A stretch of 64,000 bases of DNA from Massariosphaeria phaeospora (taxonomy: Eukaryota; Ascomycota; Dothideomycetes; Pleosporales): the NCBI GenBank assembly GCA_011032825.1, contig JAADJZ010000002.1, positions 434,001 through 498,000 on the forward strand. Reading direction: 5' to 3'. Of this stretch, positions 53,604 to 64,000 are shown one piece after another. A model generated the notes under the pieces. The model had not been told where the DNA came from. It did no database searches and saw only the letters and a program-made list of their open reading frames with translations. How positions within the stretch are numbered: the stretch's first letter is position 1; each line of letters starts with the position of its first letter. The position numbers and the translations under genes are program-made.

Positions 53604-55168
53604 ATGCGGCCGTCCCTGGATTTCGAAGAGAAGAAAGCGGGCGACGGCAGTCCAACCGAGCAGCAAAGCCGGCCTCTATCGCGAGCATCTCATCACCGCC
53701 GAGTCCCAGACGAAGAAGCGCGCAACGTAGTCGATGCCGCTGCAACCGCGGACGGAGTCTCGATAGCCGAGTCTCAGCTGCCTCCGCCGCCGGACGGCGG
53801 CCTGCACGCTTGGTTGAAGGTTGTTGGCGGGTTCTTGGTATACATCAATATCTGGTCCGTAGCTCCGTGTCCTATTTGACAATCGAGGTTAACGCAGGCC
53901 AGGGGTTTTACGTTGACGTATGGCGCCTTCCAGGCGTACTACAAGACCGATCTACTCTCAGCGTCGAATCCGTCGGCGATATCCTGGATCGGCACTGTGC
54001 AGGCCTGGCTCCTTATCTTCGTGGGGGTGCTTGCAGGGCCGTTGTTCGACCTGGGGTATTTCCGATCGATGCTGTATGTGGGGAATTTCCTCGTCGTCTT
54101 CGGCATCATGATGTTGAGCTTGTGCACCACGTATTGGCAAGTGTTTCTTGCACAAGGGGTGTGTATGGGGCTGGGGGCAGGGCTGCTGTACATTCCTAGT
54201 ATGGCCTTGGTGGGTATCTGGTTTAGTCGGAAGAGAGCGCTGGCTATGGGGGTGGTCATGAGCGGGATTGCTGTCGGTGAGTCGGCAACTCTGGGAAGGG
54301 AAGTTTGGAACCTAGGTTGCTAATCGTGATTAGGTGGAGTGATATATGTCATTATGTTTGACCGTCTTACCACGTCCGTCGGATTCCCCTGGGCCATTCG
54401 CGGCATGGGGTTCATTGCCCTCGCCTCAGCGCTTATATCCTTCCCGGCGCTCTTGAGTGGTTCCGGTATGCTCGCGCAGCGTCGCAAAGCCCGCTCTCTC
54501 TTCGATAAATCCGCTTTGACGGACCGCTTGTTCCTTCTCTTTACCTGCTGCACGTTTTTCACTTTCTTAGGATACATTGTGGTGTACTTCTATATCCCCA
54601 CGTATGCCAGAGACAGGCTCGGCGCCTCGGATAGTCTCGCTTTGTACATGCTCGTCATAAGTATAGCGGCCAGCTTCTTTGGACGTTTGGCCTCGGGCCT
54701 CTTGGCTCATTATCTCGGGAGTATCTTGACTTGGATGCTGTGCGCGCTGGTATCGGCTATCTTGGCACTGTCTTGGATTAGCATTGAGAAACAGAGTACC
54801 TTCATTGCGTTCAGTATACTCTGGGGTATGTCCTTCTCACCATCTTCCATCAGGCCACGTTGAGCTAAGCAACAACAGGATTTTTCTCAGCGGCCTTGGT
54901 TACACTGCCTTCAGCCGCTTTCGCAAACATCTGCCCCGATCTCTCGCGCCTAGGAACCCGTATAGGTATGTCGTGGAGCGTGTCGAGCATCGCGACACTC
55001 ATCGGTGCTCCTATTGCCGGGGCGCTGCTCAAAACGAGTGCTGATGGGCGCACGAACTTTGTTGGTGCCCAGGTATGGAGCGGAATCTGCCTCTTGATTG
55101 GTACGGGATGGCTGTGCGTACTATGGATTGTCACTGTCAGGACCCAAAAAACTGGCTGGCTAGTCTGA
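53604..55168 (+). CDS. MFS transporter, monocarboxylate-transporter-like
   Basis: Four exons (53604-53854, 53903-54276, 54334-54825, 54879-55168) in consistent phase give 468 residues. The first 65 residues are hydrophilic. PPPDGGLHAWLKVVGGFLVYINIWG is the classic entry to TM1 of fungal MCT-like proteins (DGG then a conserved Trp), and TYGAFQAYYKTDLL follows. Twelve hydrophobic spans can be traced, with GLGAGLLYIPSMALVGIWFSRKRALAMG (motif after TM4) and RIGMSWSVSSIATLIGAPIAGAL near TM11. Members transport small carboxylates or related metabolites, but many have no known substrate. Length (450-480) is normal. All introns are 48-57 nt. The substrate cannot be inferred from the neighbours, which are housekeeping-type genes. 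Confidence 0.85.
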
Positions 55169-58100
55169 GTTGGAGTCAACCTGGAGCCCGCGGCTGTGCT
55201 GCGAAGCCGTGGACGCCGTCAAGAAGTCCCGACTCGCTCCGCGTGGACAAGTCTTCCGCTTTCTCGGAGTATGTGCGCCGCCTAGATTGCCACATCTTCA
55301 GTGGCGAGATGGCTATGGTGGAGTGAGTGTGCCATTCGAGGGGCAATCGTCAGTCCCGATGTGTAGTAATGCTCGCGATGGATCGAAGGTCCACGGAAGA
55401 TAAGAATTCGTCATCGACGAGCAGTTCCATCTCCCTAGATGATGTAACAAGGCGCGATTGCCATCGTGACCTCCAGGGGACGTGTTAGGAAGGCTCCACC
55501 CACACCACTCCGTCTCTATACCCGAAGACATACGCTGGGCCATTTCGAGGATCGAACCTATCGTACTCTTGTTATTGTTATCCTGACATGAGATGGGTTT
55601 AATGCGCAAGAAATGTGCAAGAAAAATCGTAATTGGGACATCATTCCGGCATAACTCAATTGACATCGAAAAAGGATGGAAAAGAACAATGTGATAATGA
55701 TATGTGGTATTTCTGCATGCGACTGGCGGAGATGTCCGTATATACAGACTCCGCCCTACCCTCCGCGGACCTGCGCCGCGCCTACCCGCAGCATCTTATC
55801 TATACCGCGAACCATTTCCAATATAATGGCACCTGCGACATAACACCCATTCTGCGTCTACTCGCTTGCCCATGTCCCAGTACGACCAATCGACTCAGCG
55901 CCGACGGCCAGGGGCAGTTCACCGTCCGCAGCAAGCCTCATGCCCAACAATGACGAAACGGCGTTGCAGCATCTCGATCCCAAGCCGGCCTCACTCACCT
56001 TTGGCACTGCGCTCGCTACACTGCTGCAACAGGCCCGTCTTGTACACCGCGCACTTCGCGCAACCTCCACCTTCTCTTCTTTCTCATGTCTCTGTACGGG
56101 TCGATCGAGATCTCAGATCCGACGTTTGACACTGGCGCGCCCAGCAACGCTTCCAAATGGCCGGCTGCTGCCCAACCGCGCAGGAGATCTCGGAGAAATA
56201 GACGTATGTAGCTCTCCGTGTCAGACTCATGTCGTGCCCCTATGCGCGACAGCGTCTGGATGCCTTCGGGCGCGAGCGGTTTGCGTCTGCGCCTGGGGTG
56301 TGGACCATGCGCGGCATTGTGCTGCTGGCTGGCGGACGGTGGGTGACTCAAGGGCGATCCGTCCAGGCTGCTGGGAGGCCGTTGGGGCCCGACGGACCTG
56401 GTGATGGGTGGTTTGCGCCGTTGGGCGTGTTGCGTGAGGGTGCCTCTGCCCACGGGGCTTGCGAGCAATCGGCGATCCGGGTCCTCTGGTGGGCTTCAGC
56501 TGCCCCGTTCGTCTCGGCTTGCCGACTACACGCGGGACTCGGTGCGGCCGGGTCCACGATGGGTGGTCGAAGGTGTCGCAGGGCCGGGGTCCTGTGCCCG
56601 TGGGCTTTCCGACGTGCTGTCTTCGCACGTGGAGGGTTGCTGGCGGATGGCGATCGGAGGGGTTCGCCGTTACCGTTCGCATGCTTCTTTGCATGCCCAT
56701 TCTCAGCAGCGACGTCGACTTAAGGTTTCCATCCATCTCCTTCGAGCGTTAGCATTCCGTTCGCGGTCGTCTGGACTGGAAATAGAGTTTTGAAGTCGCG
56801 GTGATCGGCATTAGAGTTCAAGCTAAATCGGTTCCTCTGTATGATCTCCTTCAGTGTTTTCCTACAATCCACATAGACTGGGATTCGAGACATCTACCTA
56901 TTGATGGTAAAACTGGTTCGGAGTAGACTCGTCATCGATCATGATTCTCGACACTGTCCCATCCGCGGCCTTGCGAAACTCAGGCCACGATGGTGACTGC
57001 AGCGTCTAACCTTCGACGCGTGCGTATGGATCGGGCCTCTTTCCGACCTTCCGGAGCAGCTGAGTGTCGGCGCGAGTGTGTAGCGAACAAAGTGCTTTTT
57101 CCGCCTCCCCGGCACGCCATGGACCACGCCATGGACCACGCCATGGCCCACGGTATGAAACGCCCACACTGCTTCTCATTAGTCACTGCCTCGCCCGATG
57201 ATCCCTACCGATACAAGTGATACGTATCACCAAGGCCACGCTGCTTGCACTTCGAAAACGGTGGACAGCCGCCAATAGCCTAGCAGACGCCACACCAAGT
57301 TCCGTGTGAGATTCTACTGCTGTGTAACCTCGGCATCCTCTTGATAAGTGGCTCAGAACGAACGTATAGAAATACTCTAGTCATGCGTGATACGAAGGAA
57401 GAGATCTTTGACATGCTTGCGATCCCTGTGCATGATGAGCATTGGGCTGTTGCGTGCGTGGTCGGACCGGCCACCCATGTGTGCGAGGCTGCAGTGCAAC
57501 CTTCGACGAAGAGTCCCTCAGTGAATACCCGGGGCGAAAACTGTTGGAAATGTGCAATGTCATGTGGAATTAAATTACTAGCATGGGCGTGCTAAGTTGA
57601 AGCGGCAGGCTCAAAGTTGGTATACCTTTCGGCGGTATCTTCGTCGAAGACGGGAGTGTTTACACCATCTTTGGTGTGAACGCCTTTTCAGCTAAGAAAA
57701 AAGAAGTGGCACATTACTATTCGACCATGAATAAGCTAGAAATCAGGGCACGGTCATCTCCGCCTGTGATAGTTTCCCTGCGAACGCATTTGCACGATAT
57801 GTGACATTTGCACTTACCCAGCCTACGAGCGTGAAGGAGTCGCCAAACGACTGAAAGAACAGGAAACTTGGAGCTCAGCCGAAGATGTCCGACAGTGAGC
57901 CTTTAGTTAAGCGACTCAACATATTAAGTACAGGTCGGGATGGAAGGGTAAATAGTCTTGCTCGCTGTGGGTGCTTCCGCATGCGTGCTTATGCTCTGGT
58001 GGGACAAGCCGGATCGTTTACCCGCAGCATCTGAGACATGGGTAAACGATGACGGAGAACATGGACTTGGAAAGAAAAATAGGAGCGCAGCCACAAGGGA

Positions 58101-58720
58101 TCGCCGAGAAAACATGGCGGATGGTCAGCACGGCGTCTGGCTTCTAGCGTCGGCGCACCGCCAGCGTGGTACAGTGGGAGGGCATTGCTCGATCTGAATT
58201 GGTCCGGGGCATCGGGAGCCCAGTATCGATAGCTTAACCTCCGAGCCGTACGTACAGATCACGTCAAGGACGTTTATGGAGGGTTGCAGGAAAGAGGCGG
58301 GTGTGCATACAAAAAAGCAATAACGAAACCCACAAATAACCCCTGTCGACCAACAGCTCTTATTGCCCACCATTATAGAAACGAAATCAAAAACGGTCCC
58401 AAGAGTCGAAAAAATGTGCCCAGTCGCCATCTGCTCAGCTCGTTTCGTACCTCAGAGTGACTCTTGCTCTCGATGCAACGATTTAATGTACTAGAGAACG
58501 TCAAGGAAAATACAACAAACATGCGCGGGAACTTGGAAGGAACCAGGACGGCTGTCAGAATCCCGGTATCATGGGACGATACGCAGCCGCGTGCGATCCA
58601 CATGCGGGCGTTCCTTGTGCGGAAGCTAAAGCCCACGGTCCCCGGGTACCGCGCCATGAGATCTGGAAACGTCAGGGCAAACTCGATCCCTCCGCGTTAC
58701 ATCAGCCGTCTGAACTTACT
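55169..58720. other. 3.5-kb gene-poor region
   Basis: No gene confidently recognised. GC-rich frames of 100-170 codons on both strands at 55.9-56.8 kb lack family resemblance. A plus-strand stretch at about 57609-57802 (VGIPFGGIFVEDGSVY followed by TIFGVNAFS) reads like protein but has no start codon. A CCATGGACCACG repeat lies at 57115-57151. Confidence 0.4.
57115..57151. repeat. Three copies of CGCCATGGACCA-type 12-mer
   Basis: Three tandem 12-bp units, the last slightly changed, in non-coding sequence. Confidence 0.8.
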
Positions 58721-59681
58721 TTACACGCTGGAAACCGTTGATCCATTCGCAATAACAGGCTCGACATGCCCGACTACTGTCTTTTCGGTGTCCAAGCGAA
58801 CATGCAGCGTCATACCCAGATGCTGCCTGCGGTTGAGATAGTAGGCGGCATACTCTGCTTCCTCTTTGGTCGCGAATTTTGCCGTTGCGGTCCCTCTGAA
58901 CTGCCCCGTTCGAGAGTCTTTATGGAGCTTCGACTCGACCGGGCGGCCTACTGTGCTGAGCAGGCTGTTGAGTTCACTGGGTCCCACCGAGAAGTTGAGA
59001 TTCTGAATGAAGATCCCGCGGGCTTCGGTGAGCATTGCGCCATGCCGAACGTTCACGGGCATTCCATTCGAGCTCGTAGAGTACACCGGTGCTTGGGGTG
59101 CCGCGATTTGCATCGCCGCTAGTTGCGCTGCAGCTGCATCGACTCGGTATGCCTGCGGATTCGTATAGTTTTGGGTGTACGCTGCGTATTGATACATCGA
59201 AGTAGCGGGTGCTGCATAGCGTGGCGTTGAGACTGTACATCCCCTTCCAAGCATCTGGTTGACGCCCCCAACATCTATTCCAGATCGTCTCGGTGAATGA
59301 CTTCCTTCGGCGATGTCTGGAAAGTAGGCCCAGCAATTGCATGTCAACATCTTATAGTCACTGCTGCTTCGAGGTGTCTCAAACAGATGCACCAATACTC
59401 CTCTAGACTTGATGAATGTGTCTAGAACAATATGATTAGCAAGGTCATGGGAAGGGACAGGCTTTCGTACCGTATACTAGTTCTGCTTCATCTCTATCGC
59501 TGAGTCTACACCAACCCTGCATCTCCCCTTTTCGCGGACCAGAGTACACGTCCGTCCATCCGGGTTGTCGCCTCATATACTTCCGCAAATGATCTTTATA
59601 TTCTTGCCATCCAGCCAAAAACGGTGCGTGCCGAGTCGGTCCAGAAGCAATGAGCATAAAGTCCCCAGAATCCTTCGACAT
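58721..59681 (-). CDS. RRM RNA-binding protein
   Basis: Exons 59471-59681 and 58721-59421 on the minus strand (donor GTACGA, branch GCTAATC, acceptor TCTAG, G|AC junction) give 303 residues. Residues 10-90 hold a divergent N-terminal domain (WQEYKDHLRKYMRRQPGW, GWCRLSDRDEAELVYDTF, LVHLFET). An Ala/Gln/Tyr-rich linker follows (YQYAAYTQNYTNPQAY). A clear RRM occupies about residues 205-285, with RNP2 IFIQNL and RNP1 FRGTATAKF, in which the usual aromatic of RNP1 is kept only in part. Fungal proteins of this architecture are uncharacterised RNA-binding proteins. The role may be in mRNA metabolism, but no target is known. The last residues (STVSSV) are ordinary, so the stop is probably genuine. 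Confidence 0.82.
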
Positions 59682-60807
59682 GGTTTAGCTGGTGTACTTG
59701 AGGTAGTGTGCGAACTGAAGAGCAAAGATAAAGAACAGAGTGAGAATCCAAACTTCGGTAGTTGTTCGAGGCTAGTTGATAGAAGATTGAAAGGGGGAGC
59801 AGTGATGGCCAGGAGAAAGAATGGAGTACTGGCTCTCTAGTATTTATATCCTTCCTTCAAAGCCTCCATAATACTTCCTTCGCTTGTTCCGTGTCTTGAA
59901 GCGCGGCGCCAGAGCATGATGCGCTCATAGACGGCATTTCCAGAACGCATCACGTAAGGCTAATGATCTCTTTACAGATAGGTGTCGTATTCAAGGCGGG
60001 AAGGCAAGCTGATGAACGGCGACACACTGCGGAGTCCTCCCGCATCCCCGGCCTTAGACGCGGCGCCTAGAACCAGGTAGATGGGTTCGGCCCTTCTTCA
60101 GTCGATGCTAGTTGGAGAAGCGTGAGATTGTTGCAAAAGGAAGCTAACATAGGCGGGATTTCAGGAGTGGCTTGTCCTTCATAAAGTAAAGTGCATATGT
60201 ACCATCCTGCAGGTCAGGCATCACAGCCAACGATGTTTACATGCGCTACGTCTGTCGCAGCTAGGCGGCAGGCGTCACACATATCACCCGTAGCCACGCG
60301 TCTATGCTCAGGATCTGGTTTCCAGACTTTTGGGTCAGATGTGGCTATGACAGGGGTATCGGCAGCCGTTCCATGGATTGGGATATTCCGTAGTTGGCCC
60401 AATCACCGTTGCAAGCCACATGTTGCCCCTTGCTTCACTTGCCATCGTAGACTAGAGTAATAATTAGCGAGCTATAAGCAAGACAAATCGCGGTATTAAA
60501 AGAGCTCTAGAGTCATGCGCTCATCGACTGGAGGGTAATTGAGTCTTGTCCTCCACCTGTAAGGCAATACCACCCGAGGACCATGGATGTGTGATAGAAC
60601 AATTGAGGCTCAAGAAACTGTGTGATTCGATTGGATCGATTCGCGGGCTCCAAATCCAGCACAGATCTGACATGGACGCACAATGCACGACGCCCAAATA
60701 GGAAGTTGTCTATTCCATGGATTGGTTTAGTGGCAGTACGCCACATATCTTCTCCACGTGATCCCGCACTCCAAGACGAACGTAGAATACAAGGAAGAAA
60801 GTGTTCT
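59682..60807. other. Intergenic region
   Basis: About 1.1 kb with no supported gene: promoter of the RRM gene and 3' flank of the LisH/WD40 gene. Nothing else seen. Confidence 0.45.
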
Positions 60808-62313
60808 TTAGGCGGTGCGCCAGAGTATCAGTCTTTGGTCAAACCCACCACTAAGGAGACATTCATCTTCCGGGTGGCCAGTCAATCGGCCGGCCCACAA
60901 GCACCGTAGTTTGGATCCCGCTTGGTGTGCTTCCAAGGTTGCCACAAGCTTTCCGGAAGCCGCTTCGAATCCACGAACAATTCCGTCATCCGAGCTCACA
61001 TATACTCCTGAGCCCGTCGGACGCCACGCCAATTTTGGGGTGGAATAAGCTGTCTGGGGTGCCATGGTGGATACGTTTATGGATATTGCTGCTTCCTCTC
61101 TGTCCTGGAGAAGGAGCTGGGCCCGCGCCTGGGAGGCTTGTGTGACATGCTCACCGATTATGCCTGAAGCTTGCGGGAGATTGCGCATTAATGTGTCCGC
61201 CGCGGAGCCACCACTCGGTGGAACGAGCAGCCTCACTATTATTAGCTTCATGTGAGGAGTGGATGAGGTTGCAATAGCCGCGAGAGATGGATCGACCGGG
61301 CAAAGTTGTACGTCTGAGGGCGTAAATGCCACCCACGCGGTGGAATGCGGAGCCAAGTTTTGTCGCCCTAATAAAATGAGCTCCCGCGGGTCATCATCTG
61401 AGACAGGCACCGCGTAGTAGTAGAGAAACGAGGAATCTCTCCGTGTCAAGACTAAAACAGGTGAAGACGTATCGGGGGATTGTGTGAACAATATTGCTTC
61501 AGGTATACTCGATAATGACAATGTTGCGATAGGCTCTCCGAGCTGATGAATGCGGTCCTGGTCAAGACGAACTCGATATAGATGAACCTTGGCGTCCCAT
61601 CCCGCGCTTGCCACGATCGCAGAGGTGCCGTCTGACCAGCTTGCCAGCTTCACAAGGAATTTAGAATGGTCTTTGCGCTCGTCTAGAATCCGCTCGGCAA
61701 CCGTGTCGTACAAAAGTAGCTTACCCGACATCGAGGCAGTGAGGAGATATTTGCCCTTCAGCACCATGACATCCAAGATAGGTGAATCCTGAAAGGCCGT
61801 GAAGGAATGAACTAACGGAAGCGAAGGATCAGCGGGATCGATCAGATTGAGGCGCCTATCCGCTGTGGTAGTAGCGATGTATTGCTGAGGCTCGGTCTTT
61901 GTAGGCAAGATCAATCTCAGTGCGGTAACAGCGAGGAGATTGGATCTTGTTGGGAGCGTGCTTAGAACCATAGGTTTAGTTGGGGCTAAGTAGTCAGCAC
62001 CTTGACACAGAAGGGACATACGGGTTGTCCGACCTGGGGTAGTCCATCCCTCAGATTCGTCGTGCAAGCCTAACTTCTCAAAGTTGAGACTGACGTCGAA
62101 GGTTTTCTTCTCTTCTAGGATTTTCTCAAGTGTAACAGCAGCGCCAGAGCTGGATCCGGCGTCGTTCGACAAACCTGCTTCCTGAATAAAGCGAGCTAAC
62201 GTCTGGGTGGCGCGTCAGGCGAGTTATTATACTGTTGGTGGAGGCATAGCTACCTCGGTGTAGCCATTTGCCCTGAGAAAGCGAGCGACGAGTTCTGCAG
62301 GGGATGGCAGCAT
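60808..62313 (-). CDS. LisH and WD40-repeat protein
   Basis: Exons 62254-62313 and 60808-62202 on the minus strand (51-nt intron, phase 0) give 484 residues. Joining the exons completes a LisH motif at residues 6-38 (ELVARFLRANGYTE then TLARFIQEAGLS), a dimerisation helix pair. A charged linker (LEKILEEKKTFDVSLNFEKLGL) precedes a beta-propeller of degenerate WD40 repeats. Recognisable strands are YIATTTADRRLNLID, YLLTASMSGKLLLYD, AIVASAGWDAKVHLYR, GVYVSSDDGIVRGFE and LLSGGFDQRLILW. Such proteins act as scaffolds in E3 ligase, microtubule or chromatin complexes. This family is conserved in filamentous fungi but I cannot name it. It shares a 317-bp divergent promoter with the SET/MYND gene. Confidence 0.82.
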
Positions 62314-62630
62314 TGTCGAGGCCAGATGGCGATGTGTTGAGGTTGAGGTTGGGGGTTGGGTGGAGTGGGTGGAGTGGGTGACGCTTCGTCGGACATAAGC
62401 CTCGGCTGCGGTTAATCCCGTCATCGTGAAAAAGTCCTCGTCGTCTCTCATGGGTAGTTGCCACCCGTCCACCAGGCTCCAGCCACCACGAATTGATCAA
62501 CGTCCATAGTAGTCTGACTCGGCACTGCCTGCTTGGTGCTGACAGTAGCTAGAATGGAGGTGATTGTCCGCAACACATCGGCGGAGTGCGACGCTCACCA
62601 CGTTCATAGGCGCGGGATTCCGAACCGAAC
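62314..62630. promoter_or_regulatory. Divergent promoter, LisH/WD40 and SET/MYND genes
   Basis: 317 bp between two start codons facing away from each other. Imperfect GGGTGGAGTGG/GGTTGAGGTTG direct repeats occur at 62338-62378, close to the minus-strand start. No obvious TATA box, as usual for housekeeping-type fungal promoters. Confidence 0.5.
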
Positions 62631-64000
62631 ATGGTACTACGAGAGAGGCTGGCCGAGCTCCTGGACCTCCAAACGGGTACACCTGCACGGCCCTATAGCA
62701 TTGGACTACGGCTCAAGCTTGCGGAGGCATATAAGGCTCTTGGGTACCCTGACTTAGCTGCGGGAGACGCCTACAAAGCACTACTCCTGGTCGATGAAAT
62801 AGTCGACGAGGGAGAGTACTACGACGACGCATTGGCTGCAGCGGTAGCTGATGTATCTTCTACTGAGAACACTGTTACAGCAGACTTAGCGACTAAGGGT
62901 AAAGATGACAATGTTGGCGCGCGAACTGAAGATGAGGCAGCGATCGCGTGGGCAATGACAACATGTTCGCGGACAGGGTAAGAATTGGCTCTCGCGCTAT
63001 CGCTTGACATATTGACAACCGTAGGCATGAGATCCTTGTAGGCTGTCTTATAGACTGTGGTTGTCTTCGAAGTGCATTCGACTACAACACCCGGGCGCTC
63101 GAAAACTTTCCTGGGGCAGCGTGTTTCGAAACTTACCGGGAAGCCCTACTGACTAAGCTCCGGTCGTACTTTGAGTCTCAACATGAAGACTTCGATGCAG
63201 TCGATGTCCAAGACTATCCGGACAAGGGCGTTGTCCGACGGGAGCTATACCCCTGGAACGTTCACGAACCCGACAGGTTCTCGGATGAGAGCATTGCTCT
63301 TCTCAACCAGCAATTAACTGCCATTGCCCCTAAGCTGGAAGTCAAAGCAACTGAACTACCGCTTCTATCACCAGCGAAGATGATTTTAAGGTAAGCCTAG
63401 CAACACAGTTTCCAGCTTTTAGGGTCATGCATCAGTCGTCCTGCTTTCGTCAATCAACTCACCGTGGACGATACAGTACATCAGCTTGTCCGGAGACCCA
63501 AGGCCCTTTCACCAAGCAGCTGGGATTATTTGCCAAAGAAGACATTGCTCCAGGTGAAAAGATTCTTCAGGAGAAATCTCTCTTGACTGCTGTGTCAAGA
63601 CTCCACGAGTATTATTGTGATGCCTGCACTGCAACATTGCCCCATACAATCGACCCGGCCCCCGATGGTTTGCAAGTTTGTCAAGACTGTGATGAAGCAT
63701 TCTTTTGTAGCACAGATTGCTACGATTTGGCCCGTGAAGGATACCACCCTTCTCTCTGTGGAGTCTCCTCGGATCAAAAGGTGCCCATAGCTGAAGTCGC
63801 CGACGCCTTGTATGCAAAGCTCCTTGTTCGCGCGCTTGCCCTAGCAGAGACTCAGGACCTCCATCCGCTGGACCTGAAGGAAGTCCGGTATATCTGGGGC
63901 GATTACCACGGAATTGATCTACACCGACAATGGGAAGTAGATGGGAACGCGTTTGGACCTATTCCGAGGACCCTTCCGTTCTCCTTCCACGCCAATATCA
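62631..64000 (+). CDS. SET/MYND-domain protein, 3' end beyond the window
   Basis: Exons 62631-62977, 63025-63390 and 63477-64000 (partial). Phases agree at both junctions (GG|G and AG|T). The N-terminus has TPR-like helices, IGLRLKLAEAYKALGYPDLAAGDAYKALLL shortened here to its core AEAYKALGYPDLAAGDAYKA. The first SET block follows in exon 3, GLFAKEDIAPGEKILQEK. A MYND-like zinc cluster interrupts the SET fold: YYCDACTATL, VCQDCDEAFFCSTDCY and GYHPSLCG. This split-SET arrangement is that of the SMYD-type lysine methyltransferases. The catalytic NHSC-type block and the post-SET region would lie beyond the right edge. Likely a protein-lysine methyltransferase; histone or other substrate unknown. 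Confidence 0.83.

Noticed and set aside
56229..56736. Paired sense and antisense 160-170-codon frames
   Set aside because: Mirror-image frames in GC-rich DNA with no domain and no codon pattern distinguishing either strand.

Overview
The window looks like nuclear DNA of a filamentous ascomycete (Pezizomycotina). Genes have short introns (about 45-130 nt) with GT..AG ends and CTAAC-type branch sites. Gene families include an AA9 lytic polysaccharide monooxygenase, a fungal Nnf1 kinetochore subunit, fungal SET/MYND and F-box proteins, and MFS transporters. One AT/TA-rich block of repeats carries the C-to-T/G-to-A damage expected from repeat-induced point mutation (RIP). The class is not settled by the sequence alone. 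Exon joins were worked out by hand from reading phase and splice signals.

Layout. 0-18.2 kb is ordinary gene space: an F-box-like protein (-), a Ser/Thr-rich unknown (-), a single-pass membrane protein with an EGF-like ectodomain (+), a multi-span membrane protein (+), a Cys-rich F-box protein (-) and NNF1 (+). 19.3-24.7 kb holds accessory, metabolism-type genes: a secreted AA9 LPMO, a SAM methyltransferase, a cupin, and, divergent from the cupin, a BBE-type FAD oxidoreductase whose 5' end seems to be missing. 24.7-27.2 kb has no recognisable intact gene.

27.2-36.8 kb is a transposon nest. An outer pogo/Fot1-like element (TA target duplication) has been invaded by a second, reverse-oriented pogo element. 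That one was invaded in turn by a third pogo element and by a 910-bp foldback element. A 432-bp MITE and four copies of a ~325-bp palindromic, Mutator-like MITE are scattered among them. The youngest layer is a 1,844-bp Fot1-like element that is not AT-rich. Its single 546-codon transposase frame is broken only by three TAG codons, each explained by a TpG-to-TpA change.

38.3-64 kb returns to gene space: an MFS sugar transporter (+), a 1,619-residue disordered protein with a C-terminal methyltransferase-like domain (-), a Tho1/CIP29-type SAP protein (+), a monocarboxylate-transporter-like MFS protein (+), an RRM protein (-), and a LisH/WD40 protein (-) divergent from a SET/MYND protein (+) that runs off the right edge.

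No CRISPR array, tRNA or rRNA was recognised. The genes do not form one pathway. The most coherent group is the 19-25 kb cluster, which has no PKS, NRPS or terpene-synthase backbone in view. The most informative object is the datable transposon nest beside it.
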